Source: Parapedobacter sp964498395
GTDB lineage: Bacteria > Bacteroidota > Bacteroidia > Sphingobacteriales > Sphingobacteriaceae
Assembly (NCBI GenBank): GCA_964498395.1
Contig: CAZCHE010000002.1
Span: 62,001-126,000, forward strand
Direction of reading: 5' to 3'
Length of the DNA stretch: 64,000 bases
Made by a program: the position numbers and the translations under genes. The notes below the pieces were generated by a model. The model searched no databases. It was not told the DNA's origin and saw only the letters and a list, made by a program, of their open reading frames with translations. Below are positions 34,428 through 43,950 of the stretch, piece by piece; positions within the stretch are counted from its first letter, which is position 1, and every line of letters begins with the position of its first letter.

Positions 34428-36530
34428 ATGTCTAACGGACCCGATAGAATGAAGAGAGTGCCCAGTAAAAAGGTGACGCCCAAGCCGCCCCGGTTCAATA
34501 TCATGTGGTTATGGATCGCAATGATTTTTGGTTTTTTTGCCCTACAATACGTATTTAGCGACGACAAACCCAAGCAAGTTACTTATCAAGAGTTTGAAGA
34601 CGGGATGCTCAAAACTGGCGACGTGGACAAACTCATCGCCTATAAGCGCAACGATTTATTTTTCGTGGAGGTGTTTATCAAAAAGGATAAGCTCACCGAC
34701 CCGAAGTACAACGACGTACGCCCCAGCTCCAATAGCTTGACGTTGGCACCTAATGCCGGGCCACAATATTTCTTTACCGACGGTTCTTACGATGCATTGG
34801 AACGTAAGTTAGCCGAAGCACAGGAGGGTGTGGAGCAAGCAGACAAGGTATCGTTGCGGTTGGAGGATCGAACCAATGCCTGGACGGGATGGATTTTTTC
34901 CATTATGCTGCCGTTATTGTTGATCATTGTCTTTTGGATTTTCATCATGCGCCGCATGGGTGGCGGTGCCGGTGGCCCCGGTGGCCAGATTTTCAATATT
35001 GGAAAATCGAAAGCCACCCTGTTTGATAAGGAATCACAGGTAGCCATCACGTTTAGTGATGTGGCAGGCCTCGAAGAAGCCAAACAAGAGGTGATGGAGA
35101 TCGTAGATTTCCTCAAAAACCCAAAGAAATACACCAATTTGGGTGGTAAGATCCCCAAAGGAGCATTATTGGTCGGCTCGCCGGGCACTGGTAAAACCTT
35201 GCTAGCCAAGGCAGTAGCCGGTGAAGCACAAGTGCCGTTTTTCTCCTTGTCGGGTTCAGACTTTGTCGAGATGTTTGTCGGTGTCGGTGCATCTCGCGTA
35301 CGTGATTTATTCCGACAAGCCAAGGACAAAGCCCCTTGTATCATATTCATTGATGAAATCGATGCCATCGGACGTGCCAGGGGTAAAAACAGTGTGATGG
35401 GAGGAAATGACGAACGGGAGAATACGCTGAACCAGTTGCTCGTCGAGATGGATGGCTTCGGTACGGATTCGGGTATTATCATCATGGCTGCCACAAACCG
35501 TCCAGATGTGTTGGACTCGGCGCTGCTGCGCCCAGGGCGCTTTGACCGGCAGATTTCCATTGATAAACCCGATTTGGTAGGCAGGGAGCAGATATTCAAG
35601 GTGCACCTGAAACCGCTGAAGCTCGCTGCTGAGGTGGATGCCAAGAAACTATCGGCGCAAACCCCGGGTTTTGCTGGGGCCGAAATCGCTAACGTCTGCA
35701 ACGAGGCGGCTCTTATCGCCGCAAGGCGTAATAAGACGGCCATCGATATGCAGGATTTTCAGGATGCTATCGACCGGGTGATTGGTGGATTGGAGAAGAA
35801 AAATAAGATCATTTCCCCAGAAGAGAAACGCATTGTTGCATATCATGAGGCCGGCCACGCCATCGCTGGCTGGTTTCTGGAACATGCCGATCCGTTGGTA
35901 AAGGTTTCCATCGTGCCGCGTGGAGTTGCCGCATTGGGCTATGCCCAGTATTTGCCAAAAGAGCAGTTTCTCTACACGACAGAACAGTTAGTCGATGGGC
36001 TGTGTATGACCATGGGTGGGCGTGTTGCGGAAGACATCACCTTCGGTAAGATATCTACCGGTGCGCAGAACGACCTAGAACGCATCACCAAATTGGCATA
36101 CGCCATGGTGGCGGTATATGGCATGAACCCACGCGTGGGGAATATTTCCTTCAATGACAGCCAGGAAAACCAATTCCAGAAACCATATTCTGAAAAAACA
36201 GCGCAATTGATTGACGAAGAAGTTCGCTTGTTGATTTCCGAAATCTATGAGAAGACCAAGCAACTGCTGATAGATAATCAAGAAGGACTCATCAAATTAG
36301 CGGAAAAACTGCTGGAGAAAGAGATTCTTTTCCAATCAGATCTTGAAGAGATATTGGGCAAGCGTCCATTTGACCATCGCACGACGTATGACGAATTTGT
36401 CAACGGTGAACACGGCGAAGGGGACCAAAGCAAGGCCGCCCAAGGATTGGTACATGATGGAGTAGGTGACAACTCGGGCACGTTTGACAAAAAGATTTCT
36501 GAAGACGATGCCCAGTCGACCGATAGTTAA
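34428..36530 (+). CDS. ftsH: ATP-dependent zinc metalloprotease FtsH
   Basis: FtsH is the membrane-bound AAA protease that degrades damaged membrane proteins and some regulators. The product has 700 residues. One membrane helix lies at about 26-43 and one at about 155-175. The AAA domain has Walker A GSPGTGKT, Walker B IIFIDEIDAIG and the second region of homology (TNRPDVLDSALLRPGRFD). The protease domain has the zinc motif HEAGH (H473, E474, H477). The C-terminal 60 residues are acidic and variable. It follows rsfS and precedes the LUD-domain gene. Confidence 0.97.
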   Translation: MSNGPDRMKRVPSKKVTPKPPRFNIMWLWIAMIFGFFALQYVFSDDKPKQVTYQEFEDGMLKTGDVDKLIAYKRNDLFFVEVFIKKDKLTDPKYNDVRPSSNSLTLAPNAGPQYFFTDGSYDALERKLAEAQEGVEQADKVSLRLEDRTNAWTGWIFSIMLPLLLIIVFWIFIMRRMGGGAGGPGGQIFNIGKSKATLFDKESQVAITFSDVAGLEEAKQEVMEIVDFLKNPKKYTNLGGKIPKGALLVGSPGTGKTLLAKAVAGEAQVPFFSLSGSDFVEMFVGVGASRVRDLFRQAKDKAPCIIFIDEIDAIGRARGKNSVMGGNDERENTLNQLLVEMDGFGTDSGIIIMAATNRPDVLDSALLRPGRFDRQISIDKPDLVGREQIFKVHLKPLKLAAEVDAKKLSAQTPGFAGAEIANVCNEAALIAARRNKTAIDMQDFQDAIDRVIGGLEKKNKIISPEEKRIVAYHEAGHAIAGWFLEHADPLVKVSIVPRGVAALGYAQYLPKEQFLYTTEQLVDGLCMTMGGRVAEDITFGKISTGAQNDLERITKLAYAMVAVYGMNPRVGNISFNDSQENQFQKPYSEKTAQLIDEEVRLLISEIYEKTKQLLIDNQEGLIKLAEKLLEKEILFQSDLEEILGKRPFDHRTTYDEFVNGEHGEGDQSKAAQGLVHDGVGDNSGTFDKKISEDDAQSTDS

Positions 36531-36625
36531 CGGATGGCGCGGTTTAACGGGGGTATATTCGTCATGCGGATCTCGTCTGAGGCGAAGAGGCATCTGTAGT
36601 TTCCTGCATACCAAGGCAAATCATC

Positions 36626-37273
36626 TTGCAGAAGAACATAAAGAACACGACGGCCAAAGAGCAGATGCTGAAGAAAATCAGGCATGCACTGCTTCAAAAG
36701 CGGGAACATCCGTATCCCAATTTTGAGGAGGCCGAACGTTATCCCGACGAAGGGGAACCGCTGGATGTGTTGTTTGCGCAACGCTTTACCGCGGTTGCCG
36801 GAAAATTCGTCTATTGCGAGGATGAGATACAATGTATTGAAAACCTACTGTTGCTGGCTGAGCGCGAAAAGCTTCGTAAGATGTATGCGTGGGAACCCGG
36901 TGTCCAGCAATTGTTAAGCCGATATGAATTTCCTTTTTACGCCACCGACAAAGATTTTGCTGAGGCCGAAGCGGGGATAACTTCTTGTGAGGCACTTATC
37001 GCACGCTCCGGCAGCATATTGGTGAGCAATGCCAATGCGGCTGGCCGCCGGTTAAGCATTTATCCACATACCCATGTGGTAATTGCCTTTACCTCTCAAT
37101 TGGTGATGGATATCAAAGACGGTTTGGAAAAAATACAACATCGCTACGGAGAAGACCTTCCCTCGTTGGTCAGTGTGATTACCGGCCCAAGCCGAACGGC
37201 CGATATCGAAAAAACACTCGTGTTGGGCGCCCACGGCCCGAAGGAAGTCTATGTTTTTCTGTTGGAAGGCTAA
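36626..37273 (+). CDS. LUD domain protein (LutC-like)
   Basis: The product has about 215 residues. The segments ATDKDFAEAEAGITSCEALIARSGSILVS-type and HVVIAFTSQLVMDI and the C-terminal VITGPSRTADIEKTLVLGAHGPKEVYVFLLEG mark it as a LUD (lactate utilisation) domain protein of the LutC type. LutC works with LutA and LutB in L-lactate oxidation; neither is adjacent here, so its role may differ. The start is TTG at 36626; an ATG at 36665 is the alternative and removes only 13 residues. It is 95 bp after ftsH and may be in the same transcript. Confidence 0.9.
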   Translation: MQKNIKNTTAKEQMLKKIRHALLQKREHPYPNFEEAERYPDEGEPLDVLFAQRFTAVAGKFVYCEDEIQCIENLLLLAEREKLRKMYAWEPGVQQLLSRYEFPFYATDKDFAEAEAGITSCEALIARSGSILVSNANAAGRRLSIYPHTHVVIAFTSQLVMDIKDGLEKIQHRYGEDLPSLVSVITGPSRTADIEKTLVLGAHGPKEVYVFLLEG

Positions 37274-37285
37274 CGCATTTTATTA

Positions 37286-37320
37286 AAACAAATATACTAA
37301 TATTTTTAGTATATTTGTTT
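37286..37320. promoter_or_regulatory. perfect 15-bp inverted repeat overlapping the radical SAM promoter
   Basis: The arms AAACAAATATACTAA and TTAGTATATTTGTTT flank a 5-base spacer. The right arm ends one base before the ATG at 37322. A -7 element (TATATTTG) lies inside each arm, on opposite strands. This is typical of a repressor operator or of a divergent promoter pair; it lacks a T-tract after it and so is not a terminator. Confidence 0.7.
37310..37317 (+). promoter_or_regulatory. -7 element (TATATTTG) of the radical SAM gene
   Basis: This is an exact TAnnTTTG match that ends 4 bases before the ATG. Transcription would start at or within the first codon, so the mRNA is probably leaderless. 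Confidence 0.5.
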
Positions 37321-37321
37321 G

Positions 37322-38392
37322 ATGAATACCATTCAAAACCCCGAATACTTTAAAGGCCGCGGAGCGCAGGTCAATACGCACAATAAGTTTGCTGCTAACC
37401 GATATGTAGCCGAGCATATCGAAGGGCTAGATGAGGAATTTCTCGAACATTCCGATACGCAACTCGTTGAAGAGACCCCTAAAAAAATCATTAGCGTCAG
37501 CGATAGCCCTGACTTGCCCATGATGTATTCCATAAACCCCTACCAAGGGTGTGAACACGGCTGTATCTATTGCTATGCCCGCAATGCACATGAATATTGG
37601 GGATATAGCGCCGGCTTGGATTTCGAACGCAAGATCATTGTCAAACGAAACGCAGCTGAGGTGTTAGAACAGCAGTTTAATGCCAAGGGTTACCGGCCAG
37701 AAGTCATCATGCTTTCGGGTAATACCGACTGCTACCAACCTGTTGAACGCAAGTTAAAGATTACCCGATCGATTCTCCAGATCATGCTGAAGTATCGCCA
37801 TCCCGTATCCGTCATCAGCAAGAATAACCTTATCCTTCGCGATATTGACATCATTTCGGAGATGGCCAAGTTAAATCTTATCCAAGTAGCCATTTCCCTC
37901 AACTCACTGAACGAGGAACTCCGGCAGAAAATGGAACCCCGAACGGTAACGGCAAAGGGAAGGCTTAACGTCATCCGGCGGTTGAGTGAAGCGGATATCC
38001 CGGTGATGCTAATGTGTGCACCGATTATTCCGGGGCTCAATAGCGATGAGATGCCTGCCGTCATCAAGGCTGCGGCCGAGCATGGCGCCCGTGCAGCCGG
38101 TTACACCATCGTAAGGCTCAATGGTGCTATCGGGGAGCTATTTACCGATTGGGTGCATAAGGCGTACCCGGATCGTGCGGAAAAAGTATTGCACCAAATT
38201 GCAGCATGCCACGGAGGTAAGCTCAATGATAGCCGATGGGGCTTGCGCATGCGGGGCGAAGGAAAAGAAGCGGAAAGCATCAAGCAGTTGTTTCAACTAG
38301 CTGTTAAGCGGTACATGCCATCTGCTGGAATGCCTGATCTGCGATTGGATTTGTTTTCGCCGAAGCATGGCCGGCAGTTGAATTTGTTTTAA
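37322..38392 (+). CDS. PA0069 family radical SAM protein
   Basis: The product has 356 residues. The SAM/4Fe-4S site is C77, C81 and C84 in GCEHGCIYCYARN, a CxxxCxxC motif. The sequence around it (SINPYQGCEHGCIYCYAR-type) and VSVISKNNLILRDIDI match the PA0069/spore-photoproduct-lyase-like group. A role in DNA damage repair has been suggested for relatives, without a defined reaction. The start is the ATG at 37322, directly after the inverted repeat; a TTG at 37319 is unlikely. The operator-like repeat suggests tight repression, for example by a damage-response regulator. This is inference. Confidence 0.92.
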   Translation: MNTIQNPEYFKGRGAQVNTHNKFAANRYVAEHIEGLDEEFLEHSDTQLVEETPKKIISVSDSPDLPMMYSINPYQGCEHGCIYCYARNAHEYWGYSAGLDFERKIIVKRNAAEVLEQQFNAKGYRPEVIMLSGNTDCYQPVERKLKITRSILQIMLKYRHPVSVISKNNLILRDIDIISEMAKLNLIQVAISLNSLNEELRQKMEPRTVTAKGRLNVIRRLSEADIPVMLMCAPIIPGLNSDEMPAVIKAAAEHGARAAGYTIVRLNGAIGELFTDWVHKAYPDRAEKVLHQIAACHGGKLNDSRWGLRMRGEGKEAESIKQLFQLAVKRYMPSAGMPDLRLDLFSPKHGRQLNLF

Positions 38393-38435
38393 CACCAGAT
38401 ATTTTTTCTTACTTTCGGGCGATTAACGATTTCGC

Positions 38436-39062
38436 ATGGAACAGTATCTGATTGGAACACCAGTAGCAAGCATCATCTTTGCCTTTACCATTGTCACCAG
38501 TATATATACCTTTTCAAACCACCATCTTTTTGGCAGGTTTATGTTACACCCCTATAGCGTGGCTAGAGGGCAACGTGTCTATACACTACTGACAAGTGGG
38601 CTTATCCACCGCGACTGGGGGCATTTGCTGTTCAATATGCTCACGTTTTATTTCTTCGGCTTTTCATTGGAAGCTTGGCTGGCCAGTCTAAGCACGTGGG
38701 GGCATCTGCAGTTTGCGCTGATTTACCTGTTGGGACTTGTGCTGAGTGATCTGGGAACAGTATACAAACAAAAGAACAACCCTTCCTATTATAGTTTGGG
38801 GGCTTCAGGTGCGATATGCGCGGTGTTGTTTAGCTTCATCCTGTTCGACCCGAAAATGATGTTGGGCATCTTTTTCGTGATCCCCATGCCTGCGTGGCTG
38901 TTTGGCATCTTGTTTTTGGGGTATTGTGTGTGGGCTTCAAAAAATGCAAAAGATACGATCAATCACGACGCCCATTTCTTCGGCGCCATTTTCGGCATCA
39001 TCATCACCATCATCTTTTATCCTTGGATCATCCAGCATTTTATCGGTAAGTTTATCGGATAG
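38436..39062 (+). CDS. rhomboid family intramembrane serine protease
   Basis: The product has 208 residues with six hydrophobic helices. The catalytic serine is S124 in LGASGAICAVLF and the catalytic histidine is H180 in NHDAHFFGAIFG. The membrane-entry motif HRDWGHLLFNMLTFYFFG is also present. It cleaves membrane-spanning substrates within the lipid bilayer; its targets are unknown. It lies 43 bp after the radical SAM gene and is followed by its own terminator. Confidence 0.95.
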   Translation: MEQYLIGTPVASIIFAFTIVTSIYTFSNHHLFGRFMLHPYSVARGQRVYTLLTSGLIHRDWGHLLFNMLTFYFFGFSLEAWLASLSTWGHLQFALIYLLGLVLSDLGTVYKQKNNPSYYSLGASGAICAVLFSFILFDPKMMLGIFFVIPMPAWLFGILFLGYCVWASKNAKDTINHDAHFFGAIFGIIITIIFYPWIIQHFIGKFIG

Positions 39063-39066
39063 TGCT

Positions 39067-39089
39067 TAGTGTTTTTTTAACACTATTTT
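39067..39089 (+). terminator. intrinsic terminator of the rhomboid gene
   Basis: A 7-bp stem (TAGTGTT with AACACTA) with a five-T loop is followed by TTTT. It lies 4 bp after the rhomboid stop codon. Confidence 0.65.
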
Positions 39090-39168
39090 AATTGACTGAT
39101 AAATAATAATTTATATCTTTTTATTTAGAAAAAGATTATAAATGTGGGATGGTTGCGTTGTTATTGTT

Positions 39169-39192
39169 GCGATTAATATTTACATTAGTCGC
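39169..39192. promoter_or_regulatory. imperfect palindrome at the symporter promoter
   Basis: GCGATTAAT and ATTAGTCGC form 9-bp arms with one mismatch around a 6-base spacer. A -7-like TACATTAG overlaps it at 39181-39188, and the ATG is 18 bases further on. The position suits a repressor operator. Confidence 0.4.
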
Positions 39193-39210
39193 GCTTATAA
39201 ACTTAATTGA

Positions 39211-40878
39211 ATGAAAACCTTAGCAACACCAGACTACATCGTTTTTCTATGCTACTTTGTCATCATCGCAGGGTATGGGTTATGGATTTATTACCGTAAG
39301 AAATCAAAGGAGTTAAACACCAAAGATTACTTTTTAGCCGAAGGGTCGTTGACCTGGTGGGCTATTGGTGCTTCCTTGATTGCCTCCAATATCTCTGCCG
39401 AGCAATTCATCGGTATGAGTGGGGATGGTTTCAAGCTGGGATTGGCCATTGCGGCCTACGAATGGCTTGCCGCCGCTACCTTGATTATCGTGGCGGTATT
39501 CTTTATTCCCGTGTACCTCAAGAATAAAATCTACACCATGCCGCAGTTCCTCAATCAGCGATACAACGGCACGGTAAGTACCATCATGGCTGTTTTCTGG
39601 TTGTTACTGTACGTAGTGGTCAATCTTACATCGATCTTGTATTTGGGCGCACTGGCCGTATCGGCCATTTCAAGTATCAACTTCACGGTGTGTATGTATG
39701 GTATCGCCATCTTTGCGATCTTCATCACGCTGGGGGGCATGAAAGTCATTGGCTATACCGATGTGATTCAAGTATTGGTGCTTATTCTCGGTGGTTTGGC
39801 CACCACTTACCTTGCGTTAAATATGGTGGCCGATCACTATGGAAGTAGTGGTGTACTGGGTGGATTGGGGTTGCTGCATGAAAAGGCGCCCACCCATTTT
39901 GATATGATTTTCGACAAAGACCACGAGCACTATATCAGCCTGCCCGGCTTGTCCATTCTAATCGGAGGGATGTGGATCGTAAACCTCAACTATTGGGGTT
40001 GTAATCAATACATCACACAGCGTGCATTGGGAGCAGACCTGAAGACCGCGCGTAACGGTATCCTCTTTGCCGCATTCCTGAAGATGCTGATGCCCATTAT
40101 CGTGGTATTGCCAGGTATTGCTGCATGGGTATTGTATCGGGAAGGTTTTTTCCAAACCGAGATGTTGGAGGATGGAGCCGTCAGGCCAGACAAGGCTTAC
40201 CCGGTACTGCTTAACCTGCTTCCCGTGGGGCTGAAAGGGTTGGCGTTCGCAGCATTGACCGCGGCAGTAGTCGCGTCATTAGCTGGCAAATCCAATAGCA
40301 TTGCGACGATTTTCTCACTTGATATCTACAAAAAGATATTCAATAAGGAAGCGAGCGAGCGCCAGTTGGTCAATATCGGGAAAATGACCATCGTGGTTAC
40401 CATGATACTGGCCGTCATCATTGCTCCCCACCTGGGCATCGAGAAAGGCGGATTCCAATACATTCAGGAATACACCGGCTTTGTGTCACCGGGGATATTT
40501 GCCATGTTTATCTTAGGATTCTTTTGGAAGAAAACGACTTCCAATGCAGCCCTGTTTGCCACTATTGGTGGATTTGCCCTTTCGGTCTTGCTCAAATTTT
40601 TGCCCGGCTGGGCGGATCTATCAGGCCTGTATTCCATCGGTTTTGCCGTACCAAATGGCGCAGGGGTGTATGAGATTCCGTTTATTGACCGTATGGGCAT
40701 CGTCTTCCTATTCTGTATTTTGGGGATGTATATCATCAGCGTTATCGAAAACAAACGGGGCGTGGTGCCGAAAGGACTGGAAATCGATCGGAGCATGTTC
40801 AAGGTGCACCCAGCCTTCTTGGCGGGAACCATCATCATCATCGGTTTGCTCGTAGCGGTTTACACGATATTCTGGTAA
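39211..40878 (+). CDS. sodium/solute symporter (SSS family), probably a sugar transporter
   Basis: The product has 555 residues and about 13-14 membrane helices. SSS family features are GSLTWWAIGASLIASNISAEQFIGMSGDG near residue 47, with a region like vSGLT, and GWLPV-like packing of LINLLPVGLKGLAFAALTAAVVASLAGKSNS later. Sodium-coupled sugar import across the inner membrane is the likely job. It lies directly upstream of the PUL 2 regulator on the same strand, so it may import glucose or a short glucan released by PUL 2. The substrate is inferred. It carries its own palindrome-bearing promoter region. Confidence 0.9.
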   Translation: MKTLATPDYIVFLCYFVIIAGYGLWIYYRKKSKELNTKDYFLAEGSLTWWAIGASLIASNISAEQFIGMSGDGFKLGLAIAAYEWLAAATLIIVAVFFIPVYLKNKIYTMPQFLNQRYNGTVSTIMAVFWLLLYVVVNLTSILYLGALAVSAISSINFTVCMYGIAIFAIFITLGGMKVIGYTDVIQVLVLILGGLATTYLALNMVADHYGSSGVLGGLGLLHEKAPTHFDMIFDKDHEHYISLPGLSILIGGMWIVNLNYWGCNQYITQRALGADLKTARNGILFAAFLKMLMPIIVVLPGIAAWVLYREGFFQTEMLEDGAVRPDKAYPVLLNLLPVGLKGLAFAALTAAVVASLAGKSNSIATIFSLDIYKKIFNKEASERQLVNIGKMTIVVTMILAVIIAPHLGIEKGGFQYIQEYTGFVSPGIFAMFILGFFWKKTTSNAALFATIGGFALSVLLKFLPGWADLSGLYSIGFAVPNGAGVYEIPFIDRMGIVFLFCILGMYIISVIENKRGVVPKGLEIDRSMFKVHPAFLAGTIIIIGLLVAVYTIFW

Positions 40879-40917
40879 GTAGCGCAAATAAAGGCTATCA
40901 CTGTTCTGATGAGTAAT

Positions 40918-40965
40918 CGGGCTGCTCAATCTCCGGATAGAAAATCGGGATGATTGAGCAGCCCG
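40918..40965. terminator. long hairpin after the symporter gene, possible terminator
   Basis: A perfect 14-bp stem (40918-40931 with 40952-40965) has a 20-base loop. It lies 40 bp after the symporter stop and 70 bp before the regulator promoter. There is no T-tract, so its role as terminator is uncertain. Confidence 0.5.
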
Positions 40966-41035
40966 AACAGTAATGGGCGCTTTCCCATTGCCCGAATACG
41001 TCAACGAATAGGCCCGCCCGCAAAAAAGAAATCCG

Positions 41036-41043
41036 TATGTTTG
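41036..41043 (+). promoter_or_regulatory. -7 element (TATGTTTG) of the PUL 2 regulator gene
   Basis: This is an exact TAnnTTTG match 27 bases before the ATG at 41071. Confidence 0.5.
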
Positions 41044-41070
41044 TTTTCACTTGGCGACATTGATCCAACT

Positions 41071-43950
41071 ATGTGGAAACCATTGATTATCGTATTCGTT
41101 ATAGTAGCCTGCTTGACCTCGGGTGATGCGTTTGGACAGAAAATTCAACGCATCGGTGCGCCTTTGGTACAGCAATATACCAAATCTGAATATCGGGCAG
41201 GCAACCAAAACTGGGCGGTCGCTACGGGCACCAATGGGGTAATGTTTGTGGCCAATGCCGATGGCTTGCTAGCCTTTGACGGACAATATTGGACGCAGCA
41301 CCACCTCCCCAATAAAAGCACGGTAAGAAGCGTGGCGGTCGATAGTACCGGAAGGGTATATACAGGTGGGCTGGCGGAGTTTGGGTATTGGGAAGATGCG
41401 GGTTATGGCCAGATGAATTACTACTCGATCAGCAAGCTGCTCGGTAGTGACGAACAGACCATGGACGAGATATGGAAGATCGTTATCGACGGTAGCCGGG
41501 TCTATTTCCAGTCGTTTTCAACTTTATATATCTATGAAAACAACACCCTGCGTACGGTCAAGGGGAGTGGGCAACCGTTTCTCTTCCTGCACCGGGTAAA
41601 CGATCGGGTATTTATCGAATTGATTCCATCAGGGTTGCATGAATTGCAGGGAGATCAACTCGTTCCCGTAGCAGGGAACACAGTATTGCAAGGCGCTAGC
41701 ATCCTCACGATGTTGCCATTTACCGACGGGCGGATATTGATTGGCACAGCCAAGGAAGGGTTGTTCCTGATGGATGGCCCGGTGATTCAGAAGTGGCACA
41801 ATGCTGCTGACGACCTGTTGAAGGCAGCACAGTTGAACAATGGCTTGAAGGTATTGGATCATTACTACGCATTCGGCACCATACTTCAAGGGGTGATCAT
41901 CATCGATGAAGAAGGGAGAATCGTACAACACCTCCACAAGGGGAATGGTTTGCAGAACAATACCGTGCTGGGAATCAATACAGACCACCAGCAAAATATC
42001 TGGGTGGGACTTGACAATGGGATAGACCGCATTGAGATCAATGCTCCGCTATATTATTATGCCGACAACAGCGGGAGCATCGGCACGGTCTACGCAGCGC
42101 GTATTTTCTTGGGGAATATTTACTTGGGAACTAACCAAGGGTTATTCTATAGCCCTTGGCCAGCCGATGGCAGCTACCGGCCATTTGCCTTCACCCTGGT
42201 GGAAGGCTCTCAGGGGCAGGTCTGGGATTTGACCGTTGCCGATGGCGAGCTTTTATGCGGCCATAATGACGGAACCTATAAGGTGGTAGGCAATAAACTA
42301 GTGAAACTATCTGCGGTAACCGGCGGATGGACGCTGAAAGCGATGGCCAATCGGCCAACCACGCTACTACAGGGAACGTATACCGGCCTGGCATTGTTTA
42401 ACCGCACTGCACAAGGATGGCAATTAGTGCGCCGCATAGGGGGGTACAGTGACCCCACACAGTTCATCGAACCCCAGTCGGCTACGAAAGTATGGGCCAG
42501 TGGCTACAAGGGGCTCAGGCTACTGACACTTGACGAGCAATTGGAACAGGTGCGGCAGGTGCACTCCTATGATACGGCCAGCGGACTACCACCGAGTATG
42601 TTTGTCAATGTGTTCAACTTAGGAGGAAGCCCGGTGTTTGCAACAGATAGTGGCTTTTATCGTTACGATGACATTACAGATCGGTTCTATCCCTATGAGC
42701 AACTGAACAGCAAGTTAGGGTCTTTTGCCTTTTCCAATAAGATCATACCGGCTGATACCAACCGCTATTGGTTTATCAATCGCGCTCGAGTTTCCCTCAT
42801 CCACTTCGGGCCAAAAGGTGAGATACAGGTCGATTCCACCCAATTCGCCACGTTGAGTGGTCGTATGATGAAATTTTACGAAAGTATTAATCGGGTGCGG
42901 GAAGATTTGTACTTGATTAGTCTCGATGATGGATTCGCCATTTTCCAGGCACCAGACGTGTCCGCCAGAAGGGCCCGATTGCCGGTGCCATTGATTCGTA
43001 CGGTGAGCAACATTACCGATAGCCTTTCGGGTGGATGGTACATCACAGGTACATCCCCCGAGATTCCTTACCAGCATAACAATATCCGCATCAGCTATGC
43101 GATGCCGTGGTACAGTGCGATACCGCTGCAATACCAATTTTACCTGGAAGGGTATTCACGCACCTGGTCTGAATGGAGTGAGGTCGCTCAGAAGGATTTT
43201 ACCAACTTGCGTGCGGGCGATTATCGCTTCAGGGTACGGGCGAAGACGGCAGACGGAACCCTCTCCGGTATTGCAGACTTTAGCTTCAAGGTGTTGCCCC
43301 CGTGGTACCTGTCGTGGGGGGCATGGGTTGTTTATGTGATTTTAGCCGTATTGCTGTTTGTTGCCGGGCGCTCTTGGTATCGCCATAAGATACAGAAGCA
43401 CCAGCAGATGGTGCAAGAAAACATGACGAAGCAGCAGCAGGAACTATTAAAGAAAGAAGCGGAGGAAAATGAACAACGGTTGATGAAACTGAAAAATGAA
43501 CAGTTGGAACAGGAACTGGCAAGCAAAAACCGGGAATTGGCCAATTCGGCAATGAACATTGTGTACAAAAATGAATTGCTTAATAACGTACACGATGAGA
43601 TGCTGCAGCTCAAAGACCATGAAGGGCGGAGGTTGTCGAATGAACAGCTACGCCGGATCAATAAGATTATCGAAGATGCCCGCAGCGACGAGCGGGATTG
43701 GAACATCTTTGAAGAAAGTTTCAATGAAGCACACGAAAATTTCTTTAAAAAGCTAAAGGCCGATTATCCGGAATTGGTACCCAATGACTTGAAACTATGC
43801 GCTTACCTGCGGATGAACATGAGTAGTAAGGAAATTGCTTCGTTATTGAATATCACCACACGCGGCGTGGAAATTAGGCGGTACAGGTTACGTAAGAAAC
43901 TCAACTTGCCGCATCATAAAAACCTCACAGAATTTTTGCTGGAGCTTTAG
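41071..43950 (+). CDS. one-protein PUL regulator: propeller sensor, Y_Y_Y domain and LuxR-type output
   Basis: The product has 959 residues. A signal segment (about 1-22, ending in AFGQ) is followed by a periplasmic propeller-type sensor (about 30-650) and a Y_Y_Y domain (about 690-755; QYQFYLEGYSRTWSEWSEV). Then come one membrane helix (about 765-785) and a long cytoplasmic coiled coil (KQQQELLKKEAEENEQRL). The C-terminal LuxR-type helix-turn-helix follows (NDLKLCAYLRMNMSSKEIAS and the VEIRRYRLRKKL recognition part). There is no kinase or receiver, so signal passes through the membrane by shape change alone. It is the likely activator of PUL 2, which starts 352 bp downstream. The longer frame begins before the -7 element, so the ATG at 41071 is used. 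Confidence 0.93.
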   Translation: MWKPLIIVFVIVACLTSGDAFGQKIQRIGAPLVQQYTKSEYRAGNQNWAVATGTNGVMFVANADGLLAFDGQYWTQHHLPNKSTVRSVAVDSTGRVYTGGLAEFGYWEDAGYGQMNYYSISKLLGSDEQTMDEIWKIVIDGSRVYFQSFSTLYIYENNTLRTVKGSGQPFLFLHRVNDRVFIELIPSGLHELQGDQLVPVAGNTVLQGASILTMLPFTDGRILIGTAKEGLFLMDGPVIQKWHNAADDLLKAAQLNNGLKVLDHYYAFGTILQGVIIIDEEGRIVQHLHKGNGLQNNTVLGINTDHQQNIWVGLDNGIDRIEINAPLYYYADNSGSIGTVYAARIFLGNIYLGTNQGLFYSPWPADGSYRPFAFTLVEGSQGQVWDLTVADGELLCGHNDGTYKVVGNKLVKLSAVTGGWTLKAMANRPTTLLQGTYTGLALFNRTAQGWQLVRRIGGYSDPTQFIEPQSATKVWASGYKGLRLLTLDEQLEQVRQVHSYDTASGLPPSMFVNVFNLGGSPVFATDSGFYRYDDITDRFYPYEQLNSKLGSFAFSNKIIPADTNRYWFINRARVSLIHFGPKGEIQVDSTQFATLSGRMMKFYESINRVREDLYLISLDDGFAIFQAPDVSARRARLPVPLIRTVSNITDSLSGGWYITGTSPEIPYQHNNIRISYAMPWYSAIPLQYQFYLEGYSRTWSEWSEVAQKDFTNLRAGDYRFRVRAKTADGTLSGIADFSFKVLPPWYLSWGAWVVYVILAVLLFVAGRSWYRHKIQKHQQMVQENMTKQQQELLKKEAEENEQRLMKLKNEQLEQELASKNRELANSAMNIVYKNELLNNVHDEMLQLKDHEGRRLSNEQLRRINKIIEDARSDERDWNIFEESFNEAHENFFKKLKADYPELVPNDLKLCAYLRMNMSSKEIASLLNITTRGVEIRRYRLRKKLNLPHHKNLTEFLLEL

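Noticed and set aside
34787..35743. Long open frame of 318 codons antisense to ftsH
   Set aside because: It lies fully inside the well-conserved AAA domain of ftsH on the other strand and its translation has no recognisable domain.
37286..37320. Inverted repeat considered as a terminator of the LUD-domain gene
   Set aside because: It is AT-rich, has no following T-tract, ends one base before a start codon and contains -7 elements, so an operator or promoter role fits better.
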